Position numbers and translations under genes: made by a program. This document shows positions 22,553 to 33,913 of a stretch of 64,000 nucleotides of DNA, piece by piece. A model generated the notes under the pieces. It was not told the DNA's origin. It was given only the letters and a program-made list of their open reading frames with translations, and made no database searches. Position 1 is the first letter of the stretch. Every line of letters starts with the position of its first letter. The DNA is taken from contig NC_080064.1 of NCBI RefSeq assembly GCF_949987535.1, positions 44,039,937 through 44,103,936 on the forward strand, read 5' to 3'. The stretch is from Balaenoptera acutorostrata (taxonomy: Eukaryota > Chordata > Mammalia > Artiodactyla > Balaenopteridae).

Positions 22553-25500
22553 GTAAAATATTTTTGAAGGAGAACCTATATATTAAAAGAGACTTGAGAC
22601 AGATTCACCAGTCATAAAGTGTGGACCTTATTTGATTCTTGATTCAAGTATAACATTAAAAAACTAAATAAAATTAAAAATTTAAATATATTCATAAAAG
22701 CTTAATAAAAACACTATATTAAAAATATAAGACTCATACAGCATTGAATGCATATATTAGAAAACAAAGATCTAAAGTCAATCATCTAAGTGTCCACCTT
22801 AATAAACTAGAAAAAGAAGAGCAAATTAAATCCAAAGTAATCAGAAGAAAAGAAATATTAAAAATTAGAGTAGAAATCAATGAAATTGGAAACAGGAAGT
22901 CAGTAGAGAAAAATCAGTGAAACCAAAAGCTGGTCTTTGAAAAGAGCAATAAAATTGACAAGCCTCTAGACAGGCTCATTAAGAAAAAAGAGAGTGGACA
23001 CAAGTTAGTAATATCAGAAATGAAAGAAGGAACATCATTACACATTCCATTAAAAGGGTAATAGAGGAATACTATGCACAACTCTATGTCCACAAAGTTG
23101 GTAACTCAGAAGAAATGGACCAATCCCTTGAAAGACACAATTTGCCAATACTCACACAAGAAGCAGTAGACAATGTGAATAGGCTTATGTCTATTAAAGA
23201 AATTGGGTCAGTAATTAATAACCTTCCAAATCAGAAAGCACCAAGCCCAGGTGGGTTCACTGCTGAATCCAAACATTCGAGGAAGAAATTATACCACTCC
23301 TCCATAATCTCTTTTAGAAGATAGAACCAGAGGGAATACTTCCACACTCATTCTGTGAAGCCAGCGTTCCTCTAATAACAAAACTAGACAAAGACATTAC
23401 AAGAAAACTATGGACCAATATCTTTCATGAACATAGATGCAAAAATCCTCAACAAAATATTAGCAAATTGAATCCAACAGTGTATAAAAATAATCATATA
23501 CCATGACCAAGTGGGATTTATCCTAGTTATGCAAGGCTAGTTTAACATTAGGAGATTAATTTTAATCCATCACATCAATAGGCTAAAGAAGAAAAATCAT
23601 GTTATCATCAACAGATGCAGGAAAAACCATTGACAGAATGTAACACCCATTCATTATAAAAACTCTTAGTAGATAAGGAAGAAAGGGGAACTTCCTCAAC
23701 ATGATAAAGAACATCAACAAAAAATTGACAGCTGATATACTAAATAGTGAGAAACTTGAAGCATTCCCACTAAGATCAAGAATGGGGCAAGATGTGCCCT
23801 TTCACCACTCCTTTTCAACATTTGTACTGGAAGTCCTAGCTCAGGCAATAAGACAGGAAAAGGAAATAAAAGGTATACAGATTGGGAAGAAAGAAATAAA
23901 CCCGTGTCTTTGTTCACAGATAGCATAATCATTTATGTAGAAAATCTGAAAACATTGACAAAAAAACCCCTCCTGGAACCAATAAGTGATTACAGCAAGG
24001 GTGCCAGATAATAAGGCTAATATGCAAAAGTCAATTGCTTTCCTATATACCAGCAATGAATAAGTAGAAATCGAAATTAAAAACACGATATCATTGATGT
24101 TAGCACCCCCAAGACTAAATACTTAGGTATAAATCTAACAAAATATGTTGTATGTACAAGATTTATGTAAGGAAAACTACAGAACTCTCATGAGAGATGT
24201 TCCATGTTCATGGATTGGAATACGCAATATTGTCAAGATGTCAGTTCTATAGATTGATCTATAGATTCACTGCAATCCCAACCAAAATTCCAGCAAGTTA
24301 TTTAGGTTATATCCACAAACTGAATCTAATGTTTGTATATAGAGACTAAAAATCCAGTATAGGCAACACAGTATTGAAGAAGAATAAAGTTGGAAGACTG
24401 GCACCACCAGACTTCAAGACTTACTATAATGCTGTAGTAAGCAAGACAGTTTGGCATTGGCAAAAGAATAGACAGACAGATCAGTGGAACAGAAGAGAGA
24501 TCCCAGGAAAAGGCCCACAGAAATACAGTTGACTTATCGTTGACAAAGGAACAGAGGCAATACAATGGGCAAACTGGGCATCCGCATGCAACAGATTGAG
24601 TCTAGATGCAGATCTTACACCTTACACAAAAATTTACTCAAAATAGATCACAGACCTAAATGTAAAATGCAAAAATATAAGACTCCTAGAAGATAATGTA
24701 GGAGAAAATCTGGATGACCTTGGATTTGGTGATGACTTTTTAGATGCCAAAAGCTCAATCCATGATAAGAATTGATAAGCTGGACTTCATTAAAATTAAA
24801 AACTTCTGTGAAATAACTTGTGAAGAGAATGAAAAGACAAACCAAAGACTGGGAAAAAATATTTGCAAAAGACATTTCCCATAAAGCAATGTTATCCAAA
24901 ATATACAGAGAACTCAATAAGAAAACAAACAACTCAATTTAAAAATGGGCCAAAGACCTTAACAGACACCCCATGAAAGAAGATATATGATGGCAAATAA
25001 GCATATGAATAGTTGCCCACATCATACGTCATAAGAGTAATGCAAATTAAGACAACAATGAGGTACTACTACACACTTATTAGAATGGTCAAAATCCAGA
25101 ATGCTGACATCACCAAGTGATGGTGAGGATGTGGAGCAACAGGAACTCTCATTTATTGCTGGTGGGAATGCAAAATGGTACAGCCACTTTGGAAGACAGT
25201 TTGACAGTTTCTTACAAAGAGAAACATAGGCTTACCATACAGTCTGGCAATCATGCTCCTAGGTATTTATATAAATGAGTTGAAAACTTATATGTTCACA
25301 CAAAAACCTGTACATGAATGTTTATAGCAGCTTTATTCACAATTGCCAAAATTTGAAAGCAACCAAGATGTCCTTCAGGAGGAGAATGGATAAACTGTGG
25401 TACATCCAGACAAAGGAATATTCAGTGCTAAAAAGAAATGAGCTTATCAAGCCTTAAAAAGAAATGGAGGAATCTTAAATGCATATTATTAAGTGAAAGA

Positions 25501-26255
25501 AACCAATCCGAAAGGGCTATATACTGTATGATTCCAACTATATTACATTCTGGAAAAGGCAAAACTATGGAGACAAAAAGATTGGTGATTTACAGGGGTT
25601 AGTGGAGAGAGAAGGATAAATAGGCAGAGCACAGATATTTAGGGGAGTGAAAGTACTCTGTATGATACTATAATGGTGCATAAATGTCATTATACATTTA
25701 TCCAAACCCATAGAATGTATAAGACCGAGAGTAAACCCTCATGTAACTATGGACTTTAGGTGATAATGATGTATCAGTGTAGATTGATTGATTGTAAAAA
25801 ACGTACCATTCTGGTGGGGGATGCTGATAATGGCAGAGGCTAGGCACGTAGCCGGGGTAGGGGGTATATGGAAAATATCTGTACCTTCTGCTTAATTTTG
25901 CTGTGAACCCCAAACTGCTCTAAAAAATAAAGTCTATTAAAAATATATATGTGACTTTTTAAAATGTTGATACTGCTTGGATATTTGATATTAAGAAATT
26001 GTTCATTTTTAAGGTGTGTGGTTTTGTTATGTTAAAATAGTCCCTATGTTTCAGAGATTATATATTGAAATATTTAAAGATTAAATGATACCTGAAATGT
26101 ATTTCAAAATGATTAAATGGAGGAGAAGTGGGTGAGGATTGGCTTTGATAATGGTCTCACCTGGGTAATGGGCACTTGGGGGTTTGTTATGCTGTTACGT
26201 ATACTTTTATATGATTGGAAATTTCTATAATAAAAATTTTTTTAAATCAAGAATG
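22553..26255 (+). mobile_element. Ancient L1M 3' end split by a later L1 insertion
   Basis: Bases 22553-22690 (tatattaaaagagacttgag, tggaccttatttgattcttg) and 25955-26255 (ggatatttgatattaag through attggaaatttctataataaaa) are consecutive pieces of a mammalian-wide L1 3' end. A separate L1 of about 3.2 kb (about 22740-25945) lies between them. Confidence 0.7.
22740..25945 (+). mobile_element. L1 ORF2 remnant (plus) nested in older L1
   Basis: It holds degraded ORF2 from before the reverse-transcriptase domain (SKVIRRKEI, NQKAPSPGGF near 23230) through the core to the C-terminus and 3'UTR. Stops and frameshifts are everywhere. It is one of only two clear L1 pieces in the sense orientation of ZFYVE9. 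Confidence 0.85.
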
Positions 26256-27084
26256 ACCAGAGTATGGTTACAAAAATAGGGATATGTTTTAATTGCTTGC
26301 CTTTTTACAAATTAGCACTTTTAACCCACATATTACTCTTTTAATGCATTATAAGTGTGTTATTTACAAGGTAATAACAGGATATATAAAAAATTAATTC
26401 AGAGTATAGTAAAGGATATGAATCTGATAACTTCATACAAGTTTAAGGTTTTATGTTGAATCTTATTTTCTTACAACTCTTTATGTTTATATAGCCTCAC
26501 TTGGAAATAAAGTTTAAAGGTTTAGTCAGGGACCCTTTGTAGCCAGATACACTCTTAAAATGACTCTGATAATTACTGTTTTCAATTAATAACAGCAAAG
26601 TTGCAGCAGGTGTTTAGACAGAAGCAGGATTCGAATCTGATTGAACTGCTTTAGTTCTTATTACATTGATTTTGGTATTTGTTAATATGCAAAGGTAAAG
26701 TACTCTTTTGCACTTAAGAATTTTTACAAGTTATTACTGTCACTTGTCTTTGTGAGTGGCTGGATATTGGTCAGTCACAAGCACTTTCCTCTCCTGGTTT
26801 TTGTTCTTGCAAGGCAGTTATTTTTGTCATAATTACAGGGCTTTTTGAAGACTTGGGACATCATTCTTTCTACTTTCTAATTTGGAAAGAAATAAGTGAG
26901 CATTTGATGATTTGAATTTTCAAGAATTGCAATGGAGTGTTATTCACACTGTAAGGGGGTATAAATAGGCACAAAAAAAGGTACTGAATATGAAGCTTGT
27001 TCATAAATTTTGCAGTAGGGTTTGTTATGTGGAAAGCCATGAGTGGGAAATTTTAATAGGAAAGGGATGTAAGGGCACCATCGT

Positions 27085-27275
27085 ATATTTAGTACCTATA
27101 ATGTGCTACATTTTACATGGGTTATCTCATTTAATCTTCGTAAAAACCTTACATGGAGGATATTAATATTTCAGTTTTACGTATGAGGAGAAACTGAGGC
27201 TCAGAGATTTTAAATTATTCCCATAAAATTATTTGGCTAGTGAATGATAAAGGTGAGATTGGAACCCAGAAGTGC
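27085..27275 (-). mobile_element. MIR SINE
   Basis: Antisense MIR: gttatctcatttaatcttcg, gaggagaaactgaggctcag, gagattggaacccagaag. Confidence 0.8.
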
Positions 27276-27589
27276 CACATTAAAGAAAATTACACACAAA
27301 CGGAACATTTTAACCAATATTTCGCTGGAACATTATATAGCATATGTATTATAAATCATCATAATTTGCCTCTTTACAGTTAGTTGGATCATACAGATCC
27401 TGTCATTTAAGGTCATTCATAACCATTTGGCCTAAAAACTTGAGGTCACTATTATTAATAAACTGCTTAAAATGTGTTTGTCATTGTTGAAGTTGTGAAT
27501 TTGAGCATGTATGATATAGCCCTTCCTTGATAAGTGCACATTAATGTTTGTTTCTCCATTCATATATTCGTTTGTGCAATCATTTTACT

Positions 27590-27770
27590 AATCCAGGAAG
27601 CAATAAGCATTTATCGAGTACCTGTGTTATTTCAGGCACTGTGATATCAGTATTAACAATACTTTCATTCATTGTTCCATGGAGTTTACATTCTAGTTTG
27701 GGAAAATGGAGAATAAGTTAAATAAATGCAGTAGATTGTGTTAGTTGTGGTAATGAAGGTATATGGTATG
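27590..27770 (-). mobile_element. L2 3' fragment
   Basis: agcatttatcgagtacctgt, ttcaggcactgtgatatcag and ccatggagtttacattctag match an antisense L2 tail. Confidence 0.65.
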
Positions 27771-27884
27771 ATACTTCAGCAATATAAGAAGTTCACATGT
27801 ACAAATATATAATTCTCTTTATTTCTAGAACTGACTTTACTCATCTGAGCCTATAGCTCAGAGAACTAGGAAAGATACTTAGAT

Positions 27885-28057
27885 GATGTTTGGAATGTGG
27901 TGGGTTATTTCTGGTGGTCATAATGACTAGGGTCACTAATGGCATTTAGTAATCTGGGATGAGGACTGCTAAATGTCCTGTGTTAAACAGGACAATGCTG
28001 CCCAGTGAAGAATTGGCCCACCCAAAATGTCAAGACTGCCTTTGTTGAGAAACACTG
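27885..28057 (+). mobile_element. MER5A-like hAT DNA-transposon remnant
   Basis: Sequence such as ctggtggtcataatgactag, tgaggactgctaaatgtcct and caagactgcctttgttgaga resembles the MER5A non-autonomous hAT element. It ends in the inverted-repeat-like gagaaacactg. Confidence 0.75.
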
Positions 28058-28712
28058 ACTGACCTGGCTCATGGCAGACAACTTCATCTTGGTCTTCTAG
28101 GCAAATTCAATATTATCCAGTAATTTGAAATCCAGGATCATTAACCCTTTCTCAGTCTGTTCATATCTCTTAGATTCTGTCCATCTTTTCCATGGTACTA
28201 ATTCTAATGACCTGAGGGTCTTATTACATCATAATCTTTGTCTTTTTGAGAATGAGGGTCAGTGTTTCCAGGTCTCTCTTTCATTTTATATTGTAGTACA
28301 CTATCTATTGATATGTCAGTCATAGGCACGGTCCAGTAGTTTTGTGCTGTTATGTTACACTCAATTTCATGTAGTTCTGTGGCATGGGTAATCCCACAGA
28401 AATGTATACCTTTGCCTGTCTGCCATTTCTTTGCCATTCCAGGTAGTCCCTTGGCAAGTTATCCACTTTTCTAACTACTGCGTCTTTCTCTAAGCCCATT
28501 GGAAACGTAAAGGATTCCCTCAACACTGTTCATAAGCCCGTGGGATATTGGCAAGGATGGGTATTCTTGGTTCCTTCTGTTTAACTGCATTATGCTGCAC
28601 CCTAGCTCATGCTTTTAAAAAGGTATCTTTGTTTTTTGGGTTTTTTCCATTCTTTTTTGAGGTTATTTTCCCAAAGCACGAGTCCTCTACTTCTGAAAGT
28701 TCACAACTGTGC

Positions 28713-29112
28713 TAGTTTGCTAGGGCTGCTGCAACAAAATACCACTAACTGGGTGGCTTAAACAAAGGGAATTTATTGTGTCACAATTCCAGAGGCTAGA
28801 AGGCTGAGATGGAGGTGCTGATAGGGTTGGTTCCTTCTGAGGACTGTGAGGCAAAGATCTGTTCTGTGTCTCTCCTTGGTTTATAGATGGTTGTCTTTAT
28901 GTTCACATGGTATTCTCCCTGTAAGCATGCTGTGTCCAAATTGCCCCTTTTATAAGTTCACCAGTCCTCGTGGATTAGGATCCCACCCTAATGACTTCAT
29001 TTTAACTTTATCTCTGTAGAGGCCCTATCTCCAAATGATGTCATATTCTGAAGTAATAGGCATTAAGATTTCTTATGTATTTGGGGGAGATACAATTCAA
29101 CCCATGGCACCA
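28713..29112 (-). mobile_element. MLT1-type (MaLR/ERVL) solo LTR
   Basis: On the minus strand it starts near ccatgggttgaattgtatct and ends in gcagccctagcaaacta. The middle matches the MLT1 LTR pattern (ggaaattccctttgtttaag for the polyadenylation-side region). It is an ancient non-coding LTR with no internal retroviral sequence. The subfamily (perhaps MLT1A) is from memory. Confidence 0.75.
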
Positions 29113-29167
29113 ATTAATATTCTTTTTTCCTCTATTTTTTTTTTAAACAAACACCATGGGCTTTTTT

Positions 29168-29470
29168 TTTTAATTTTAATTATTATTTTTATTTATTTAT
29201 TTATTTTTGGCTGTGTTGGGTCTTCGTTTCTGTGCGAGGGCTTTCTCCAGTTGCGGCAAGCGGGGGCCACTCTTCATCGCACTGCGCGGGCCTCTCACTA
29301 TCGTGGCCTCTCTTGTTGCGGAGCACAGGCTCCAGACGCGCAGGCTCAGTAGTCGTGGCTCACGGGCCTAGTTGCCCCGCGGCATGTGGGATCTTCCCAG
29401 ACCAGGGCTCGAACCCGTGTCCCATGCATCGGCAGGCAGATTCTCAACCACTGCGCCACCAGGGAAGCCC
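29168..29470 (-). mobile_element. CHR-2 SINE
   Basis: It is a full CHR-2 body with a well-preserved gggcttccctggtggcgcag head and an (AAAT)n tail on the minus strand. It abuts a partial CHR copy at 29471 and probably inserted in that copy's tail. Confidence 0.9.
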
Positions 29471-29556
29471 ATAAATTTATTTATTTATTTTTGGCTGCTT
29501 TGGGTCTTAGTTGCTGCACGCGGGCTTTCTCTGGTTGTGGTGAGCAGGGGCTATAT
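29471..29556 (-). mobile_element. 5'-truncated CHR SINE fragment
   Basis: Only the 3' part of a CHR element is present (ctctggttgtggtgagcagg complement through cagccaaaaataaataaat). Confidence 0.8.
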
Positions 29557-29735
29557 TTTTTTTTAATACAGAAGAAGTTCTACTCAAAGTTAAAAGATCC
29601 CAATCCAACACCTAAAACATTTATGTAAAGTAAAAGGAGAGAAAGAAAAAGGCCCTATTTCCATCCAACTCTCATCCCCAACTTGACTGTTACTTTTCCA
29701 TGTCAGTCAGTACATACAGACTATCTCATTTTTTT

Positions 29736-30062
29736 AATTTATTTATTTTTAAAATTTATTTTTGGCTGCGTTGGGTCTTCATTGCTGTGCGCGGACTTTC
29801 TCTAGTTGTGGTGAGCGGGGGCTACTCTTTGTTGCGGTGTGCAGGCTTCTCATTGCGGTGGCTTCTCTTGTTGCAGAGCATGGGCTCTAGGCGCATGGGC
29901 TTCAGTAGTTGTGGCTCGTGGGCTCTAGAGCGCAGGCTCAGTAGTTGTGGCACACAGGCTTAGTTGCTCCACGGCATGTGGGATCTTCCCGAGCCAGGGC
30001 TTGAACCCGTGTCCCCTGCATTTGCAAGCGGATTCTTAACCACTGCACCACCAGGGAAGCCC
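29736..30062 (-). mobile_element. CHR-type SINE (long form)
   Basis: It is full-length with target-site duplication ctatctcattttttt at 29721-29735 and ctatctcattcttttt at 30063-30078. It interrupts an old minus-strand L1. Confidence 0.92.
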
Positions 30063-31235
30063 CTATCTCATTCTTTTTAACAGCATGAATTGCATTCCGT
30101 TTCATGGTTATACTGCAGTTTAACCATTCCTCTTCTTCCTGATGAACATTCGGGTTGTTTTCAACTTTCGGCTATTACAAAGTATACAGAGATAATTCTT
30201 GTATACATCTCTTTGCATATGTGGGTTTTTTTGTAGGATAAATTTTTTAAATTGCATGTACTGAGTCAAAGGAAATGAACACTTAAAAATTTTAAAGATA
30301 TTGTTAAATTAACCTACTAATTTATGCTACCATCAGCAGGATATGGGAGAAAGTTCCTCTTTTCTCTAAGCCCTCTCCACCATTGAACGATGTCAGTTTT
30401 AAAAAAAACCAAAAATACTTTGCCTGTGCCATAGAATAAGAATATTTCATTCTTTAGTTTTTATTTTGTCACTAGTGATACTTAGTATCTCTTTATTTAT
30501 TGGCTATTTTATTTAATTTTCTGTGAAGTTATCTCTGTGAGTTCTCTGCCTGTTTTTCCTTGGAGGTATTTGTATTTTTCTTATTACTTTATTGAAGCTC
30601 TTTATATGTTATGGATATTAGCCCTTTGTCCATTATATGTAACACAAATATTTTATCCAGTGCGATATTTTATTTTTTTATGCTATTGTAAATGGAATTA
30701 TTTTTGTAATTTCCTTTTTAGATTGTTCATTATTAGTATGTATAGAAATACAACTGATTTTTGTTTATTGACTTTGTATCCTGCAACTTTGCTGAATTCA
30801 TTTATTAGTTCTAACAGATTTTTTTGTTGAATCTTTAGGGTTTTCCACATACAAGATCGCATAATCTGCAAACAGAGATAATTTTACTTCTTCCTTTCCA
30901 ATTCGAATGCCTTTTATTATTATTTTTTCTTGCCTAATTACTCTGACTAGAATTTCCAGTACCATGTTGAATAGAAGAGGTGAAGGCAGGCATCCTTGCC
31001 TTGTTTCTGATCTCAGAGGAAAAGCTTTTAATATTTTACCTTTGAGTATTATGTTTGCTGTGGGTTTTTCATATGTGGCTTTTACTATGATGTGGTAGTT
31101 TCCTTCTACTTCTAGTTTTTTGTATTGTTTTTATTATGAAAGAGTGAATTTTGTCAAATGCTTTTTCTGCATCAATTGATATGATCACATGTTTTTTTCC
31201 CTTCATCCTGTTAATGTGTATTATATTGATTTTTT

Positions 31236-31598
31236 TTCTTTTTTTAAAATTTATTTATTTTACTTGTTTATCTTTGGCTATGTTGGGTCTTCATTGCTGC
31301 GTGCGGGCTTTCTCCAGCTGCGGTGAGCAGGGGCCACTCTCTGTTGAGGTGCTCAGGCTTCCCATTGCAGTGGCCTCTCCTGTTGCAGAGCACAGGCTCT
31401 AGGCGTGTGGACCTCAGTAGTTGTGGCACATGGGCTCAGTAGTTGTGGCTCACGGGCTCTAGAGCGCAGGCTCAGTACTTGTGGCGCATGGGCTTAGTTG
31501 CTCCTCGGCATGTGGGATCTTCCCAGACCAAGGATCAAACCTGTGTCCCCTGCACTGGCAGGTGGATTCCCAACCACTGCACCACCAGGGAAGCCCTC
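31236..31598 (-). mobile_element. CHR-type SINE (long form)
   Basis: It is full-length, with target-site duplication tattgatttttt at 31224-31235 and 31599-31610 inside L1 ORF2 sequence. Confidence 0.92.
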
Positions 31599-31659
31599 TA
31601 TTGATTTTTTATGTTGAACCATCCCAAATTTATTATTGCTCCCCTCTATTTTTTCCCCC

Positions 31660-32265
31660 ACGTTGCAGTCATGCAGATCTGATCATGTCTTTCTCTTTGA
31701 TTAAAACATTTAAGTGATTTCCCATTGCTCTGTTAAAAAGACCAAAACTGTTAATACAACCTAGAGAACCTTTGCTTGGTCTGGCCTCATCTTATTCCGT
31801 GCATCCCTTAACTCTCAGGGTCTCTAGCCACATTAACCCTTTTTAGTTTCTTGATAGAGCCATGTTCTAACCCTAATGGCACCCAGGCACATGGTATTTC
31901 TTCTGCTTACTCTTGTCTCTCTCCTTGGTACCATTTTATGCATAGAAAACTTTTACCCATGCTTCAGATTTTATCTCTGTCATTTCCTAAATAAAATCTT
32001 CCCTGACCCTGCCAATCTAGGTAAAACCTAGATTACATGATCTTGTTTTACCATGTACTTCTTTTGAAGCAAGTAATTTTACACTCACTTGTGTTATTAT
32101 TTGATTTTAGATTATAACCTCTGTAGACTGTAAATTCCACAAAAGCAAGGGCCATATCTGTTTTGTCCACTGCTACACCCAATAGGGTAGCCCAGTGCCC
32201 AGTACATAATCAGAGCTCAAATATTTGTGGAATAAATGAGTGAATGAAGGCTTCTTGGTTTTACC
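31660..32265 (+). mobile_element. L2 LINE fragment with 3' tail
   Basis: gcagatctgatcatgtcttt, gatttcccattgctctgtta, ccagtgcccagtacataatc and ggaataaatgagtgaatgaa follow the L2 3' region in order. Confidence 0.75.
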
Positions 32266-32379
32266 TCTTGATTAGAAAGGTTATTGAAGGATTTCAAGAT
32301 TAACAATTCAATTTAATTTTTAGGAAGTTCTATCATTTGGTATTTGTGTGAAAGACGAGTTGGAAAGACACATCTGAAG

Positions 32380-32530
32380 GTTAGGAGGATTTTGATGGTC
32401 TCCTAGGCCTCATATAATAAAGGCTTGAATAAAGGCAGCAGCATAGGATGGAGAGGAAGAGGTGGGATTGGGGGAGAACCATTTAAGAGAGAGAACAACA
32501 GGACTTAGTGACTGACTGGATGTGGTCATA
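32380..32530 (-). mobile_element. L2 fragment
   Basis: gcttgaataaaggcagcagc and gacttagtgactgactggat resemble antisense L2 RT sequence. Confidence 0.5.
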
Positions 32531-32589
32531 GTGATGGAGAAGGAAAAGTCAAAGTCTCAAAATGATACATGAATAGTATGAGACACTAT

Positions 32590-32775
32590 TACATAGTGGT
32601 TAAGAACAGAGCCTTTGGAGACTTTTTATGTAACTTACTAGCTGTATGACCGAGCAGTTTTACTTCACATTTGTTTATTTAACTCTGTTAATTATAAATG
32701 AATGCCTTCATAGAATTTATGAGGTTGAATGAGATAATACATGTATGTAAAGTGCCTAGTATTCATACAGTTTGC
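32590..32775 (+). mobile_element. MIR SINE
   Basis: acatagtggttaagaacaga, ttactagctgtatgaccgag and gatgataata-like tail with gtaaagtgcctagtattc match MIR in order. Confidence 0.8.
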
Positions 32776-32915
32776 TGTGAACTTGAGCAAGTTTTTTAAC
32801 CATCCAAATTTAGTTTCCTCTGATAGAAAATAAGGATAATATATCCCCTGTTCTCCCTGTATCACAGAGTTACTTTGAAAATGTGAAGCCTCTGAAAAAT
32901 GTAAATTGGTAGTCA
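32775..32915 (+). mobile_element. Second MIR-like fragment
   Basis: cttgagcaagttttttaacc, gtttcctctgatagaaaata and agttactttgaaaatgtg match the MIR core. It directly follows the previous copy. Confidence 0.6.
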
Positions 32916-33813
32916 TGTTAGCTAGGTATATTAATTACATCTGGTAGAAGAAGAGATGATTGCTCTCACTTTTTCTTTAATAGGACCTCATCTCTTGTTT
33001 CATCTTTGTAAGATATAGGATACTTACTGTCCATAAAAACTGGATTAGTGAAATTTACACTACTGGGAACACCTTTTTGCCTGTATGAAGCTCTCTGTGA
33101 TAAGGGACTAATGAGTTCTCAAGAAAATAGATCTTAACAGGGAGCTAAGGAGATCCTTGTTGCCTGGTATGGAAGGGAGAAGAAAGTAAGATTGTCGGGA
33201 ACTGACCCTGGAAAGTGGAAATAAGGTGCTGGAAATTGGCATGGCCAATTTTTGGTTGTCTGCTCTGATTCCCTGTAGCTGGGGCTGTGCATATTTTTAT
33301 GATTGAGTTGTGTATTTTGATCTTTCCTGGCCTTCATAACAAACCAGTGAAAGCAGATGGTATGATTATTATTCTGCACATAAGGACAGTAAAAAAAAAC
33401 AGAAGTTAAAGCCCAGAATTCCCAGTCTTTGTTTATTTCACCTGCTGTATTGCCTCTTCAAACAGAAATAGCAGATGTTACTCTTCTAAACGCCCATGTT
33501 ATGTGATATTGTGTACAGGAATTTTGCCTAAGGGCAGCTTAGATTTTTTTCCCCTGCTATGTATTTGGTGTGTAATCTTGGCTAAGATTTTTGTTCTCAG
33601 CCAGCAATTTCACTTTCCTTATTTTTGACAGACATGTTAATCTCTTTCTTGCTTTTGAATTGGGTCTTGCACCCAGCTTCCTCAATTGCATTTTCCTTTG
33701 AAGTTTTTAGTGTTGTATTAGTACGGTTCCCTGTCACTCAGTGTTGGTCAGTATTGGTTTACTTCCTTTATACTGTGATCCTAAGTAAATTTAGTATATT
33801 CTTTTTCCTGCAG

Positions 33814-33913
33814 GTTTTCTGTGCTTCCTGCTGTAGCTTGAAATGTAAACTGTTATACATGGATAGAAAGGAAGCTAGAGTATGTGTAATCTGCCATTCA
33901 GTGCTAATGAATG
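33814..33913 (+). CDS. ZFYVE9: ZFYVE9 exon B: second half of FYVE zinc finger
   Basis: This 100-bp exon lies between a tttttcctgcag acceptor and a G|gtaagt donor. It starts in phase 0 (Val-Phe-Cys-Ala-Ser-Cys-Cys) directly after the Lys of CRACGK in exon A and finishes the FYVE finger. It supplies the CASC cysteines, the KLLYMDRKEARVC stretch with the RVC motif at 33877-33885, and the final CxxC pair (Cys-Val-Ile-Cys). All eight zinc-ligand cysteines of a FYVE domain are present across exons A and B. It ends with a single base of a split Ala codon completed by exon C. The upstream intron is about 28.7 kb, so the zinc finger is interrupted by one of the longest introns in the window. Confidence 0.97.

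Larger units (their letters stand above)
29557..31650 (-). mobile_element. Old L1 (minus) with SINE insertions
   Basis: It runs from 3'UTR-like sequence (ctcattctttttaacagcatg) through the ORF2 C-terminus (30100-30700) into the reverse-transcriptase region (30720-31235), where the minus strand encodes [17 protein letters not shown] residues near 30990. It is interrupted by CHR SINEs at 29736-30062 and 31236-31598. Confidence 0.75.
5109..33813 (+). other. ZFYVE9: ZFYVE9 intron splitting the FYVE domain (28.7 kb)
   Basis: The intron is bounded by gtaagt at 5109 and ttcctgcag at 33813. It is mostly repeats, listed separately. Stretches where I see nothing identifiable: 5200-5790, 7143-7660, 8375-8940, 9062-9540, 9745-11190 (AT-rich, with a TATA-rich run near 10710-10830), 15490-15930, 18810-19290, 20610-21160, 26260-27080, 27300-27590, 28060-28710 and 32920-33810. 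The 6000-6490 stretch looks like an old repeat I cannot name. Confidence 0.9.
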
